Below, one piece after another: positions 39,049-46,990 of a stretch of 64,000 nucleotides of DNA. The notes below the pieces were generated by a model. The model was not told where the DNA came from and did no database searches. It saw only the letters and a list, made by a program, of their open reading frames with translations. This DNA is from Azospirillum thermophilum (GTDB taxonomy: Bacteria > Pseudomonadota > Alphaproteobacteria > Azospirillales > Azospirillaceae), in assembly GCF_003130795.1 (NCBI RefSeq), contig NZ_CP029357.1, positions 372,001 through 436,000 on the forward strand, read 5' to 3'. Each line of letters opens with the position of its first letter. Position 1 is the first letter of the stretch. Position numbers and translations under genes: made by a program.

Positions 39049-40000
39049 GGCTGTTCTTCCGCAGCAGCAGATAGAGGAACAGCCCGCTGCCGATGACCCC
39101 CATCATCGTGCCGATCGGGATCTCGTAGGGGTGGATGACGATGCGCCCCAGCATGTCGCAGGCCAGCACCAGCCCCGCCCCCAGCAGCGTGACCCAGGGC
39201 AGCGACCGCCGCATGTTGTCGCCGAGCAGCAGGCTGACGACGTTCGGCACGATCAGCCCGAGGAACGGGATCATGCCGCAGGTGGCGATGACCGCCGCGG
39301 TAACCAGCGAGACGATGGTCAGCCCGAGCGACAGGACGCGCCGGTAGTTGAGGCCGAGGTTGGTGGTGAAGTCCTGCCCCAGCCCGGCCACCGTGAAGCG
39401 GTCGGCGGCGACATAGGCCATGCCGGTCAGGACGAAGCCGATCCACAGCAGCTCGTACCGGCCGCGCAGGACGCCGGAGAAGTCGCCGGTCTCCCAGGCG
39501 CGGACGGACTGCATCAGGTCGTAGCGGTAGGCGATGAACTCGGTCATCGCGGTGATGACGCCGCCCAGCATGATGCCGACCAGCGGCACCACCAGGGGCG
39601 AGCGCAGCGGCACCTGCCGGAGGATCGCCAGGAACAGCCCCGTCCCGCCGAGCGCGAAGCCCCCCGCCACCAGCATCCGGGCGAGAACCGGGATGTCCGG
39701 CAGCAGCAGGGTCGTCAGCGTCATGCCGAAGATCGCGGACTCCGACGTGCCGGCCGTCGAGGGCTCGACGAACTTGTTGCGGGCGAGCATCTGCAGGATC
39801 AGGCCGGACACCGCCATCGCGGCCCCGGCCAGCACCAGGGCGAGGGTGCGCGGAATCCGGCTGACCAGCAGAAGCTGGACGGCCTCGTCGGAGGGGGCGC
39901 CGGCCAGCAGCGCACCGACCGGCAGGTCGCCGACGCCGATGAACAGGCTCGCCACGGCCAGGGCGCCGACCGCGGCCGCCGCGGGGATCAGGGGCCTCAT
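39038..40000 (-). CDS. Iron-siderophore ABC transporter permease, first subunit (FecCD family)
   Basis: This 320-residue permease has the FecCD marks LLVSRIPRTLALVLAGAAMAVSGLILQMLARN near residue 45, EPSTAGTSESAIFGM, and IPFLGLIVPNVVSLLLGDNMR near residue 240 (ATPase-coupling helix), and then GTMMGVIGSGLFLYLLLRK. It resembles the FatD/YclN branch. It follows the binding-protein gene by 16 bases. Confidence 0.9.
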   Translation of the reverse strand: MRPLIPAAAAVGALAVASLFIGVGDLPVGALLAGAPSDEAVQLLLVSRIPRTLALVLAGAAMAVSGLILQMLARNKFVEPSTAGTSESAIFGMTLTTLLLPDIPVLARMLVAGGFALGGTGLFLAILRQVPLRSPLVVPLVGIMLGGVITAMTEFIAYRYDLMQSVRAWETGDFSGVLRGRYELLWIGFVLTGMAYVAADRFTVAGLGQDFTTNLGLNYRRVLSLGLTIVSLVTAAVIATCGMIPFLGLIVPNVVSLLLGDNMRRSLPWVTLLGAGLVLACDMLGRIVIHPYEIPIGTMMGVIGSGLFLYLLLRKNSHAA

Positions 40001-40016
40001 GGGGGTGTGCCGGCTC

Positions 40017-40949
40017 CTACCGCGCCTTCGACAGGGCGGCCTTCAGATCGTCGACGTCCTGCTGCAGCGCCGTGAGGCCGCCGCCGACGAGGTACCAGTT
40101 GGTCCCGTTCAGATAGACGACCCGGCCCTTCTGCCAGGCGGTCGTCCGCCGCACGATGTCGTTGTCGAGAAGCTGGCGCGCCGCCTGCCCTTCCCGGCCG
40201 ATGGCGGAGTCGCGGTCGATGACGAACAGCCAGTCGGGGTTGGCCTGCAGGATGAATTCGAAGGAAATGGCCTGGCCGTGGTTGGCGACGTCCAGCGTCT
40301 CCACCGCCGGCTTGATGCCGAACTCCGTGTGCAGGACGCCGAAGCGGGAGCCGGGACCGAAGGCGCTCATCTTGCCGCCGGTCGTCAGGATCAGCAGCCC
40401 CTTGCCGGCCGTCGCCGCCATCGCCTTCAGCTCGGCGACCGAGCGGCGGAGGTTGTCCGCCCGCTGCCCCACCTCGGCCGTCCTGCCGAAGATCCGGCCC
40501 AGCGTCTCGGCATTGGCGATGGCGCTCTCGACATAGGCGTCGGTCCGCGTCGTCAGGTCGATGGTCGGCGCGATGGCGGAAAGCTCGGCATATCGGGGGG
40601 CGGAGCGGCCGCCGACGATGATCAGCCCCGGTTCGGCGGCGTTCACCGCCTCGTAGTCCGGCTCGAACAGCGTCCCGATCTTCGCATAGTCCTTGCCGTC
40701 ATACTTGGCGAGGTAGGCCGGCTTCGGGCCGGTCGGGACGCCGGCGACCGGGACGCCGATGGCGTCGAGCGTATCGAGGGCCGCGATGTCGAAGGCGAGC
40801 ACGGGCGTCACCTTCGACGGCAGTTTCGTCTCCCCCCGGGCATGCCGCACGGTCAGCTCCTGGCTGCGGCCGGAGGCCGGCGCCATGCCGGCGAACCCAA
40901 GGGCGAGGACAGCCATCAAGACGGCATGCCGGCGCGTTACGCTGATCAT
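40017..40949 (-). CDS. Siderophore-binding periplasmic protein of a FecCD-type importer
   Basis: This 310-residue protein begins with arginines and a hydrophobic signal (RRHAVLMAVLALGFAGMAPASG) and has the TroA/FepB-type fold. KVTPVLAFDIAALDTLDAIGVPVAGVP, EPDYEAVNAAEPGLIIVGGR, AIAPTIDLT and LQANPDWLFVIDRD are typical of FatB/FpuA/YclQ binding proteins for catecholate or petrobactin-like ferric siderophores. The ATG chosen has AGGA six bases upstream. It heads the importer operon and is divergent from the PadR-family regulator. The specific siderophore cannot be read from the sequence. Confidence 0.9.
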   Translation of the reverse strand: MISVTRRHAVLMAVLALGFAGMAPASGRSQELTVRHARGETKLPSKVTPVLAFDIAALDTLDAIGVPVAGVPTGPKPAYLAKYDGKDYAKIGTLFEPDYEAVNAAEPGLIIVGGRSAPRYAELSAIAPTIDLTTRTDAYVESAIANAETLGRIFGRTAEVGQRADNLRRSVAELKAMAATAGKGLLILTTGGKMSAFGPGSRFGVLHTEFGIKPAVETLDVANHGQAISFEFILQANPDWLFVIDRDSAIGREGQAARQLLDNDIVRRTTAWQKGRVVYLNGTNWYLVGGGLTALQQDVDDLKAALSKAR

Positions 40950-41049
40950 TCCCATTCCTCGATCATGTGCCCGTCCGCCGGCCCCCGAAGGCCGGACCGG
41001 GCGACGACAAAGTTCCGGCAATTTGGCCTCAATCGCCTGCGGGATCAAC

Positions 41050-41068
41050 GCAATTCATAATCACTCTC
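41050..41068. promoter_or_regulatory. Weak Fur-box-like sequence before the siderophore importer
   Basis: On the minus strand GAGAGTGATTATGAATTGC matches 12 of 19 positions of the classical Fur box and lies 101 bases before the binding-protein start. It is suggestive only; iron control in alphaproteobacteria often uses Irr or RirA instead. Confidence 0.3.
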
Positions 41069-41150
41069 ACCGCATCGATGTCTGGCGGCGATGTGCCCGG
41101 GATCTGCGGGCCGCCGCCATGGCAGAGAATCGACGGTCGGCTCTTGCATC

Positions 41151-41182
41151 CGATACGGTCAAGATATATCTTGTTCGTATCG
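41151..41182. promoter_or_regulatory. 32-bp near-perfect palindrome, putative PadR/YqjI-type operator
   Basis: The core CAAGATATATCTTG (41160-41173) is a perfect palindrome. It is flanked after two bases on each side by CGATACG and CGTATCG, giving 14 of 16 paired positions. It lies 21 bases before the PadR-family ATG and between two divergent units, so autoregulation and control of the importer are both likely. Confidence 0.75.
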
Positions 41183-41203
41183 CAACGAACCGGGAGCATT
41201 GAC

Positions 41204-41800
41204 ATGCGATTTTTCCCACAGATGTGCGGCGGCGGACTGCGCATGCATCATGTCGGCGGGCGCCGGCATGGCCGGCATGGCCCCGGCGCCGATTGGGAGG
41301 ACGGGCGCGGCGGCCGGGGAGAAGGGCGCAGCGGGCGCCGGCGGGTCTTCGAGTCGACGGAGCTCCGGCTCGTCCTGCTCAAGCTGATCGCCGACCAGCC
41401 GCGGCACGGCTATGACCTGATCCGCGCGGTCGAGGATCTCACCGGCGGCGCCTATGCGCCGAGTCCGGGGGTGATCTACCCGACCCTGACGATGCTGGAG
41501 GAGATGGGCCAGATCGAGAAGCTGGGCTCCGACGGCGCGCGCAAGGAGTTCACCATCACGCAGGACGGCCGGGTGCAGCTCGCCGGCGAGATGGAAACGG
41601 TCGAAGGCCTGTTCGCCCGGCTGGCCGCCCTGGCCCGGAAGCGCGAGAAGGTCGACGCCGCGCCGATCCGCCGGGCGATGGACAATCTGAAGGCGGTGCT
41701 GATGCACCGGCTGGGCCGCGAGACCGTCGAAACCGAGACGCTCCACGCCGTCGCCGCCATCCTCGACGAGGCGGCGCAGCGCATCGAGCGTCTGCCCTGA
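41204..41800 (+). CDS. PadR-family metal-responsive regulator, YqjI-like
   Basis: This 198-residue regulator has a PadR winged helix: STELRLVLLKLIADQPRHGYDLIRAVEDLTGGAYAPSPGVIYPTLTMLEEMGQIEKL near residues 50-105, then a helical C-terminal dimerisation region. The first 45 residues are rich in His, Gly, Arg and Cys (CGGGLRMHHVGGRRHGRHGPG), as in E. coli YqjI, a nickel-responsive repressor of an iron-release gene. GGGAG precedes the ATG. A 32-bp palindrome overlaps its promoter region. It is divergent from a siderophore importer and followed by DUF2218, consistent with metal homeostasis control. Which metal it senses is inference. Confidence 0.85.
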   Translation: MRFFPQMCGGGLRMHHVGGRRHGRHGPGADWEDGRGGRGEGRSGRRRVFESTELRLVLLKLIADQPRHGYDLIRAVEDLTGGAYAPSPGVIYPTLTMLEEMGQIEKLGSDGARKEFTITQDGRVQLAGEMETVEGLFARLAALARKREKVDAAPIRRAMDNLKAVLMHRLGRETVETETLHAVAAILDEAAQRIERLP

Positions 41801-41867
41801 TCACTCCCCCAGACTCCGCGGGCGCCGGAGAATCTCTCCGGCCGGCGGATTTTCAAGAGGAACAAGG

Positions 41868-42188
41868 ATGACCGTTACCAGCACCACGCGGGTTCCCACG
41901 GCGAACGGCAGCCGCTATCTGCAGCAGCTCTGCAAGCACTGGAGCCATAACCTCGCCGTCGAGTTCACCGCGGAGCGGGGCACGGTGGTCTTCCCGCGCG
42001 ACGCCCGTGGCGCCGACTGGCCGGGGGATGCGACCCTGACGCTCCAGGCCTTCGAGGACGGGCTGGAGTGCCGGCTGGAGGCGAGCGCCGCGGGACAGCT
42101 CGAGGCGCTGAAGGGCGCCGTCGCCAGCCACCTCGACCGCTTCGCCTTCCGCGAGGCTCCCCTGCGCTTCGGCTGGCGGGACGCGTAG
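41868..42188 (+). CDS. DUF2218 domain protein
   Basis: This 106-residue soluble protein matches DUF2218: TTRVPTANGSRYLQQLCKHWSHN with a conserved His region near residue 23, the FTAERGTVVFPRDARGA strand pair, and LEALKGAVASHLDRFAFRE at the end. The family is often encoded beside siderophore-interacting proteins and iron-uptake genes. Here it follows the PadR-family gene by 67 bases on the same strand, so it is probably co-regulated. No biochemical activity is established. Confidence 0.85.
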   Translation: MTVTSTTRVPTANGSRYLQQLCKHWSHNLAVEFTAERGTVVFPRDARGADWPGDATLTLQAFEDGLECRLEASAAGQLEALKGAVASHLDRFAFREAPLRFGWRDA

Positions 42189-42197
42189 GCCCGGCGG

Positions 42198-42899
42198 TCA
42201 GGAGCGCCCGTCGAAGAGCCGGGTCTGCGCATTCCGGATGTGGTTGCGCATCGCCTGCCGGGCCGTCCGCGCGTTGCGGCTCTGCAGGGCCTGCAGGATC
42301 GCCCGGTGATCCTCGCACATGCTGCGGATGATCGGGCCGCCCGAGTATTGCTGCTCGAACTTCGCGTAGTGGAGCGACTTCCGCTTCTTCCACAGCATGT
42401 CGGTGATCTCGACGAACACCGGGTTGCCCGTCATCGCGCCGATCATCTCGTGGAACTGCTGGTCGTGGCCGTGGAAGGTCTCCATGTTGCCGGCCGCCGC
42501 CTCGGCCTCCATCCGCTCGACCACCCGCGCGATGTCGGCGAGCTGGCCGTCCGTGCCGTTCTTCGCGGCGAGGGCGGCGATTTCGCCCTCGATCACCTCG
42601 CGCGCCTCCATCAGGTAGGCGACTCCGACATCCTCGCCCGCCGGCTCCTCCGGGCCGCCGTCGGGCGGGGCCTGGCGGACATAGACGCCGTGCCCGGTGC
42701 GGATTTCCACCCAGCCGCTGATTTCCAGGGCGATCAGTGCCTCGCGCACCGACGACCGGCTGACCCCGAGCTGCTTCGCGAGGTCCCGCTCGCCGGGCAG
42801 GAGCTGCCCGGGAACGAAATGTCCGTCCCGGATGTACTGGATCAGAATGTTGGAAATCTGGCGGTACAAGCGCTCGACCTTAACCGTCGGCAATTCCAT
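42198..42899 (-). CDS. GntR/FadR-family regulator, probable uxu operon repressor
   Basis: This 233-residue regulator has a winged helix ([42 protein letters not shown]) and an FCD domain ([58 protein letters not shown]). This is the UxuR/ExuR/PdhR-like layout. GGAG lies 10 bases before the chosen ATG. It is divergent from uxuA across a 310-base gap with a TGGT-type palindrome, so it is the likely hexuronate- or mannonate-responsive repressor of uxuA. Confidence 0.88.
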   Translation of the reverse strand: MELPTVKVERLYRQISNILIQYIRDGHFVPGQLLPGERDLAKQLGVSRSSVREALIALEISGWVEIRTGHGVYVRQAPPDGGPEEPAGEDVGVAYLMEAREVIEGEIAALAAKNGTDGQLADIARVVERMEAEAAAGNMETFHGHDQQFHEMIGAMTGNPVFVEITDMLWKKRKSLHYAKFEQQYSGGPIIRSMCEDHRAILQALQSRNARTARQAMRNHIRNAQTRLFDGRS

Positions 42900-43211
42900 G
42901 ACGCGCAACTCCGGGGGCGAAGACACAGGGGTGATGGTCGGGCGTGGAGCGGGTCGCCGATATGCGGCCCGGTGACGCATCCCATCACAAGAACCGGGCG
43001 GAATCCAAGCAATATCAAGGCCCAGGATGAAAATTGCGGAAGCCGCGATCCCTCTTGCCAAGCCGGCGGGCGGGGGCTAAGGTTGGCCTACTGGTCCGGC
43101 CAGTGGTCCATTAGGCCATCGGGCCGCAGCGCCCCCGGCGTCGAACGATCGAGGCCGCCGGCCCCTGCGCCCGGTCATGGCAGGATTTCGGCTCTGCTTG
43201 CGAGGTATGAG
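42900..43211. other. Intergenic region between divergent gntR and uxuA
   Basis: The gap holds an operator-like palindrome at 43090-43104 and a second set of inverted TGGCCTA/TAGGCCA arms around it. The uxuA start has no strong ribosome-binding site in view. No gene was recognised here; upstream extensions of both flanking genes are low-complexity. Confidence 0.5.
43090..43104. promoter_or_regulatory. FadR-type operator before uxuA
   Basis: ACTGGTCCGGCCAGT is a palindrome of the TGGT-N3-ACCA class bound by FadR-subfamily GntR regulators, with one departure from ACCA. It lies 107 bases before uxuA and probably binds the divergent regulator. Confidence 0.6.
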
Positions 43212-44261
43212 ATGAAGATGACCTTCCGCTGGTACGGCGATGCGGATCCGATCCCGCTCAGCCACATCCGGCAGATCCCCGGCATGTATGGCATCGTGTC
43301 GGCGGTCTACGACGTGCCGGTGGGCGAGGCGTGGCCGCTGGCCAACATCCGGGCGCTGAAGGACAAGGTCGAGGCGCACGGCCTCGTGCTGGAGGTGATC
43401 GAGAGCGTCCCGGTGCACGAGGACATCAAGCTCGGCAAGCCCTCGCGCGACCGGCTGATCGACAATTACTGCACGACCATCCGCAACCTGGCGCAGTGCG
43501 GCATCAAGGTCATCTGCTACAACTTCATGCCGGTGTTCGACTGGACCCGCACGACGCTGGACATGACGCTGCCGGACGGGTCCACCACGCTGGCCTTCGA
43601 TACGGCCACGGTCGAGAAGATCGACGTCAGCAAGGGCATCTCGCTGCCCGGCTGGGACGCCAGCTACCGCCCGGAGGAGCTGAAGGCGCTGCTCGCCGAG
43701 TATGAGGCGGTCGACGAGGAGACGCTGTGGAAGAACCTGGAGTACTTCCTGAAGCGCATCATCCCGGTGGCGGCCGAGGCGGGCATCCGCATGGCCATCC
43801 ACCCCGACGACCCGCCGCGCCCGATCTTCGGACTGCCGCGCATCGTCAAGGACCGTGCCGACCTGCAGCGGCTGCTCGCCATCGTCGATGATCCGGCCAA
43901 CGGCCTGACGCTGTGCTCCGGCTCGCTCGGCGCTTCGTGCAAGAACGACATCCCGGCCCTGGTGCGCGAGTTCGCCGGGCGCAAGCGCATCCATTTCGCC
44001 CATCTGCGCAACGTCAGGATCAACGAGGCGGGCGACTTCCACGAGACCAGCCACCGTTCGGCCGACGGCTCGCTCGACATGGCGGAGATCGTCAAGGCCT
44101 ATTACGAGGCCGGCTTCGACGGCTATGCCCGGCCCGACCACGGCCGGATGATCTGGGGCGAGACCGGCAAGCCCGGCTACGGCCTGTACGACCGCGCGCT
44201 GGGGGCGGTCTATCTCAACGGTCTCTGGGAAGGGATCGCCAAGGCCGAAGGCCGGAACTGA
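43212..44261 (+). CDS. uxuA: Mannonate dehydratase
   Basis: This 349-residue UxuA-family TIM barrel dehydrates D-mannonate to 2-keto-3-deoxygluconate. The N-terminus [29 protein letters not shown] is diagnostic. Metal and substrate residues are seen in [30 protein letters not shown] with [15 protein letters not shown] and [15 protein letters not shown]. Length is slightly shorter than the enterobacterial protein, as in many alphaproteobacteria. It is 11 bases ahead of the SDR gene, forming an operon. Confidence 0.95.
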   Translation: MKMTFRWYGDADPIPLSHIRQIPGMYGIVSAVYDVPVGEAWPLANIRALKDKVEAHGLVLEVIESVPVHEDIKLGKPSRDRLIDNYCTTIRNLAQCGIKVICYNFMPVFDWTRTTLDMTLPDGSTTLAFDTATVEKIDVSKGISLPGWDASYRPEELKALLAEYEAVDEETLWKNLEYFLKRIIPVAAEAGIRMAIHPDDPPRPIFGLPRIVKDRADLQRLLAIVDDPANGLTLCSGSLGASCKNDIPALVREFAGRKRIHFAHLRNVRINEAGDFHETSHRSADGSLDMAEIVKAYYEAGFDGYARPDHGRMIWGETGKPGYGLYDRALGAVYLNGLWEGIAKAEGRN

Positions 44262-44272
44262 GGAGCACGGCC

Positions 44273-45130
44273 ATGACCATTCCCTTCACGCCTGCCGACA
44301 TCAAGGGCAAGGTCGCCGTCGTCACCGGCGGCGGCGGCGTCCTGTGCGCGGAATTCGCCCGGGCGCTGGCCGACGCCGGAGCGCGGGTCGCCGTGCTGGA
44401 CCTCAAGGCCGAGGCGGCCGAGGCGGTGGCGGCGGAGCTGCGCTCGCGCGGCGCGCAGGCCATCGGCGTCGCCGCCAACGTGCTGGAACGCGCCTCGCTC
44501 GACGCCGCCGCGGACCGCGTCGCGGCGGAGCTCGGGCCGTGCGACCTGCTGGTGAACGGCGCCGGCGGCAACCACCCGCGCGGCACCACCAGCAAGGAGT
44601 GGCTGGAGGCCGAGGACCTCGGCGACACGTCGCTGACGACCATCTTCGACCTCGATCCGTCCGGGGTGAAGTTCGTCTTCGACCTGAACTTCCTCGGCAC
44701 GCTGCTGCCGACGCAGGTGTTCGCGCGCCAGATGGTCGGGCGGCCGGGCTGCGGCATCATCAACGTGTCGTCGATGAACGCCTTCCGCCCCCTGACGAAG
44801 ATCCCGGCCTACAGCGGCGCCAAGGCGGCGGTGAGCAACTTCACCCAGTGGCTGGCGGTGCATTTCGCCAAGGTCGGCATCCGGGTCAACGCGATGGCGC
44901 CGGGCTTCTTCCTGACGGCGCAGAACCACAAGCTGCTGATCGACGAGGCGAGCGGGGAGTTCACCGCGCGGGCGCGCAAGATCGTCGAGCACACCCCGAT
45001 GGGCCGTTTCGGCGAGGCGCACGAGCTGACCGGGACGCTGCTGTGGCTGGCGAGCAGCCAGGCCTCCGGCTTCGTCAACGGCATCGTCGTTCCCGTCGAC
45101 GGCGGTTTCTCCGCCTATTCGGGAGTCTGA
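44273..45130 (+). CDS. SDR family oxidoreductase, probable fructuronate reductase/mannonate dehydrogenase
   Basis: This 285-residue SDR has the cofactor motif VVTGGGGVLCAEFARAL near residue 17, NGAGG near residue 97, SSMNAFRPLTKIPAYSGAKAAV with the catalytic Tyr and Lys near 181-185, and the C-terminal GRFGEAHELTGTLLWLAS...GFVNGIVVPVDGG. It follows uxuA by 11 bases with AGGAG upstream. The reaction needed between fructuronate and UxuA is reduction to mannonate. No UxuB of the long-chain mannitol dehydrogenase type is nearby, so this SDR is the likely replacement. Its SDR membership is certain; its substrate is inferred from position. Confidence 0.85.
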   Translation: MTIPFTPADIKGKVAVVTGGGGVLCAEFARALADAGARVAVLDLKAEAAEAVAAELRSRGAQAIGVAANVLERASLDAAADRVAAELGPCDLLVNGAGGNHPRGTTSKEWLEAEDLGDTSLTTIFDLDPSGVKFVFDLNFLGTLLPTQVFARQMVGRPGCGIINVSSMNAFRPLTKIPAYSGAKAAVSNFTQWLAVHFAKVGIRVNAMAPGFFLTAQNHKLLIDEASGEFTARARKIVEHTPMGRFGEAHELTGTLLWLASSQASGFVNGIVVPVDGGFSAYSGV

Positions 45131-45136
45131 CACCCC

Positions 45137-45157
45137 GGGCCCGCTCCGCGCGGGCCC
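45137..45157 (+). terminator. Hairpin after the uxuA-SDR pair
   Basis: An 8-bp stem, GGGCCCGC with GCGGGCCC and a 5-base loop, lies just after the SDR stop. It lacks a T-tract, so it may attenuate expression rather than isolate the following gntR gene. Confidence 0.4.
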
Positions 45158-45192
45158 CCTCTCCCGGCCCCATTCTCCTGGAGGCATCCCCG

Positions 45193-45927
45193 ATGCTGAC
45201 CGTCAACACCGGTCCCCAATCCGACATCGCCGTCCTGACCGCGACCGGAGCGATCTACGACAAGCTGAAGGGCGAGATCGTCAAGCTGACGCGCTGGCCC
45301 GGAGAGACGATCAGCCGGTCGGAGATCGCCGAGGAGTTCGGCGTCAGTTCCATGCCGATCCACGACGCGGTGCGCCGGCTGGGGAACGACGGGCTGGTGG
45401 AGACGGTCCCGACGAAGGGGACCTTCGTCGCCCGCATCCCGCTGGATACCCTGCGCACCGCCCTGGAAGCCCGCCGGATCCTGGAGGACAAGGTGGTCCG
45501 GCGCGCCGCGGAATGCGCGGCGGCCGGGGATGTCCAGCGGCTGCGCGGGGCGCTCCAGGGGCAGCGGGAAGCCATTCTCCAGCGCGACGACCTCGCCTTC
45601 CATCAGGCGAACGAGGAGTTCCACCGCACGCTCGCCGCCACCGCGAGCTACCCCTTCTTCTGGGAGGTCTGCAGCCGGATCAAGCTGCCGATCGACCGGG
45701 CGCTCCGCCTTGCCCCGTCCGGCCAGGAACAGCTCTACCGCTTCCATGCCGATCATCAGGCCGTCTGCGAGCAGGTGTCGCGCAACGATCCCGACGCGGC
45801 GGCCGAGGCGCTGGCGAGCCATTTCCAGGCGGTCCGCATGGTGGTGGAGCGCGCCATCCGGCAGTATCCGGAGTGCTTCACCGGAAGCTGGGGCGTGACG
45901 GAGACCCCGGCACCCGACCCCGCGTAA
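45193..45927 (+). CDS. GntR-family regulator, FCD type
   Basis: This 244-residue regulator has a winged helix (ISRSEIAEEFGVSSMPIHDAVRRLGNDGLVETVPTKGTFVARI) and an FCD domain with HQANEEFHRTLAATASYPFFWEV and FHADHQAVCEQVSRNDPDAAAEALASHF. It resembles the hexuronate-block regulator at 13.2-14.0 kb in architecture and closing motif (RQYPECF compared with NPEYF). It lies 62 bases after the SDR gene, so it may be a second, operon-internal regulator of mannonate use. CTGGAGG precedes the ATG by seven bases. Confidence 0.87.
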   Translation: MLTVNTGPQSDIAVLTATGAIYDKLKGEIVKLTRWPGETISRSEIAEEFGVSSMPIHDAVRRLGNDGLVETVPTKGTFVARIPLDTLRTALEARRILEDKVVRRAAECAAAGDVQRLRGALQGQREAILQRDDLAFHQANEEFHRTLAATASYPFFWEVCSRIKLPIDRALRLAPSGQEQLYRFHADHQAVCEQVSRNDPDAAAEALASHFQAVRMVVERAIRQYPECFTGSWGVTETPAPDPA

Positions 45928-45976
45928 CGGCACGCCGCGCCCGGGACCGAGCCCGGAGCGGCCGGCCGGACCGCCG

Positions 45977-46750
45977 TCAGATCGCCTCGCCCAGCCGCCC
46001 GAACACGGCGAACAAATCCACCTCTGGCACGCCGGGATCCGGGGCGAGGCGGTCCTCGACCGCGCCCAGATGCTCCATCATCAGGTGCATCGCCCGTTCC
46101 CCCTCCCCCGCCGCCAGCGCCTCCACGATCGCCTGATGCTCGTGCGCGGCACAGTCGGGAGACTGGCGCACCTCCAGCGCGGCGATGGCGAGGGACGACT
46201 GCCGCACCAGGGAGTCGAGAAAGGTGGCGAGCGTGCCGTTGCCGGCGAGATCGGCCAGCAGCAGGTGGAAGTCGCCCGACAATCGGATCATCGCCACGCG
46301 GTCGTCCGCCGCCGCCGCGGCCTTCTCCTTCGCCAGATGGGCGCGCAGCCGCGCCACCGCGTCGGCCGGCAGCGGACCGGCGCCGGCGAGACGGTCGAGC
46401 AGACCGCGCTCGACGATCCGCCGCGCCTCGAACACCTCGCGCGCCTCGCGGGCCGACGGGCGGGCGACGAACGCGCCGCGGTTCGGCCGCAGCTCCACCA
46501 CCCCGATCTGCGCCAGCGCCGACAGCGCCGTCCGGATGCGCGCCCGGCTGACGCCGAAGATCTGGGCCAGCCGCTCCTCCGTCAGCTTGGTGCCGGGCGG
46601 CAGCCGGCGGTCGGCGATGGCGTCGACCACGCTCTGCACGATGCGGTCGTGAGCCTGCGCTCCGCGCGGACCGCCGGTCGTGCCTTCCCGCGCTTTCCGG
46701 CCGGTCGCCGCCATGGGATGCTCCAAGGGATCGGGGTGGGTTGTCGCCAT
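45977..46750 (-). CDS. GntR-family regulator of the adjacent ABC importer
   Basis: This 257-residue regulator has a winged helix (LPPGTKLTEERLAQIFGVSRARIRTALSALAQIGVVELRPNRGAFVAR) and an FCD-like domain (DFHLLLADLAGNGTLATFLDSLVRQ, HEHQAIVEALAAGEGERAMHLMMEHL). It is divergent from the ABC importer. ATTGT-N2-ACAAT palindromes lie at its own start codon and in front of the ATPase gene, which indicates repression of both. The chosen ATG lies inside the first palindrome; MAATGRK, 36 bases in, is an alternative. It is convergent with the preceding GntR gene. Confidence 0.87.
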   Translation of the reverse strand: MATTHPDPLEHPMAATGRKAREGTTGGPRGAQAHDRIVQSVVDAIADRRLPPGTKLTEERLAQIFGVSRARIRTALSALAQIGVVELRPNRGAFVARPSAREAREVFEARRIVERGLLDRLAGAGPLPADAVARLRAHLAKEKAAAAADDRVAMIRLSGDFHLLLADLAGNGTLATFLDSLVRQSSLAIAALEVRQSPDCAAHEHQAIVEALAAGEGERAMHLMMEHLGAVEDRLAPDPGVPEVDLFAVFGRLGEAI

Positions 46751-46760
46751 TGTAGACAAT
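46749..46760. promoter_or_regulatory. GntR operator at the start codon of its own gene
   Basis: ATTGTAGACAAT is a palindrome with two central bases that overlaps the proposed ATG of the regulator gene. A second copy stands before the divergent ABC operon. Confidence 0.65.
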
Positions 46761-46937
46761 CCTGGAGGCGCCCGCCACCGTTTGTACAGCCGGCCTCTCT
46801 GGCCTGAAATCCATCACCTTGCCCTGAAAACCGCCAGAACGGCGCACAAAACGGCATCTCCTGCACAAGGGTGCCAGGCGATGGCACGGATTCCCGGTGC
46901 CTGGGCGTTGGCATGCTTCCTGCTGGGGCGGGAGGAA

Positions 46938-46949
46938 ATTGTCGACAAT
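46938..46949. promoter_or_regulatory. GntR operator before the ABC importer operon
   Basis: ATTGTCGACAAT is a perfect 12-bp palindrome 42 bases before the ATPase start. It has the same ATTGT-N2-ACAAT form as the copy at the regulator's own start codon. Confidence 0.7.
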
Positions 46950-46990
46950 CTGCGCCGCCCCTCATGGCGCACGAACCGGGAGAGGCTGTG

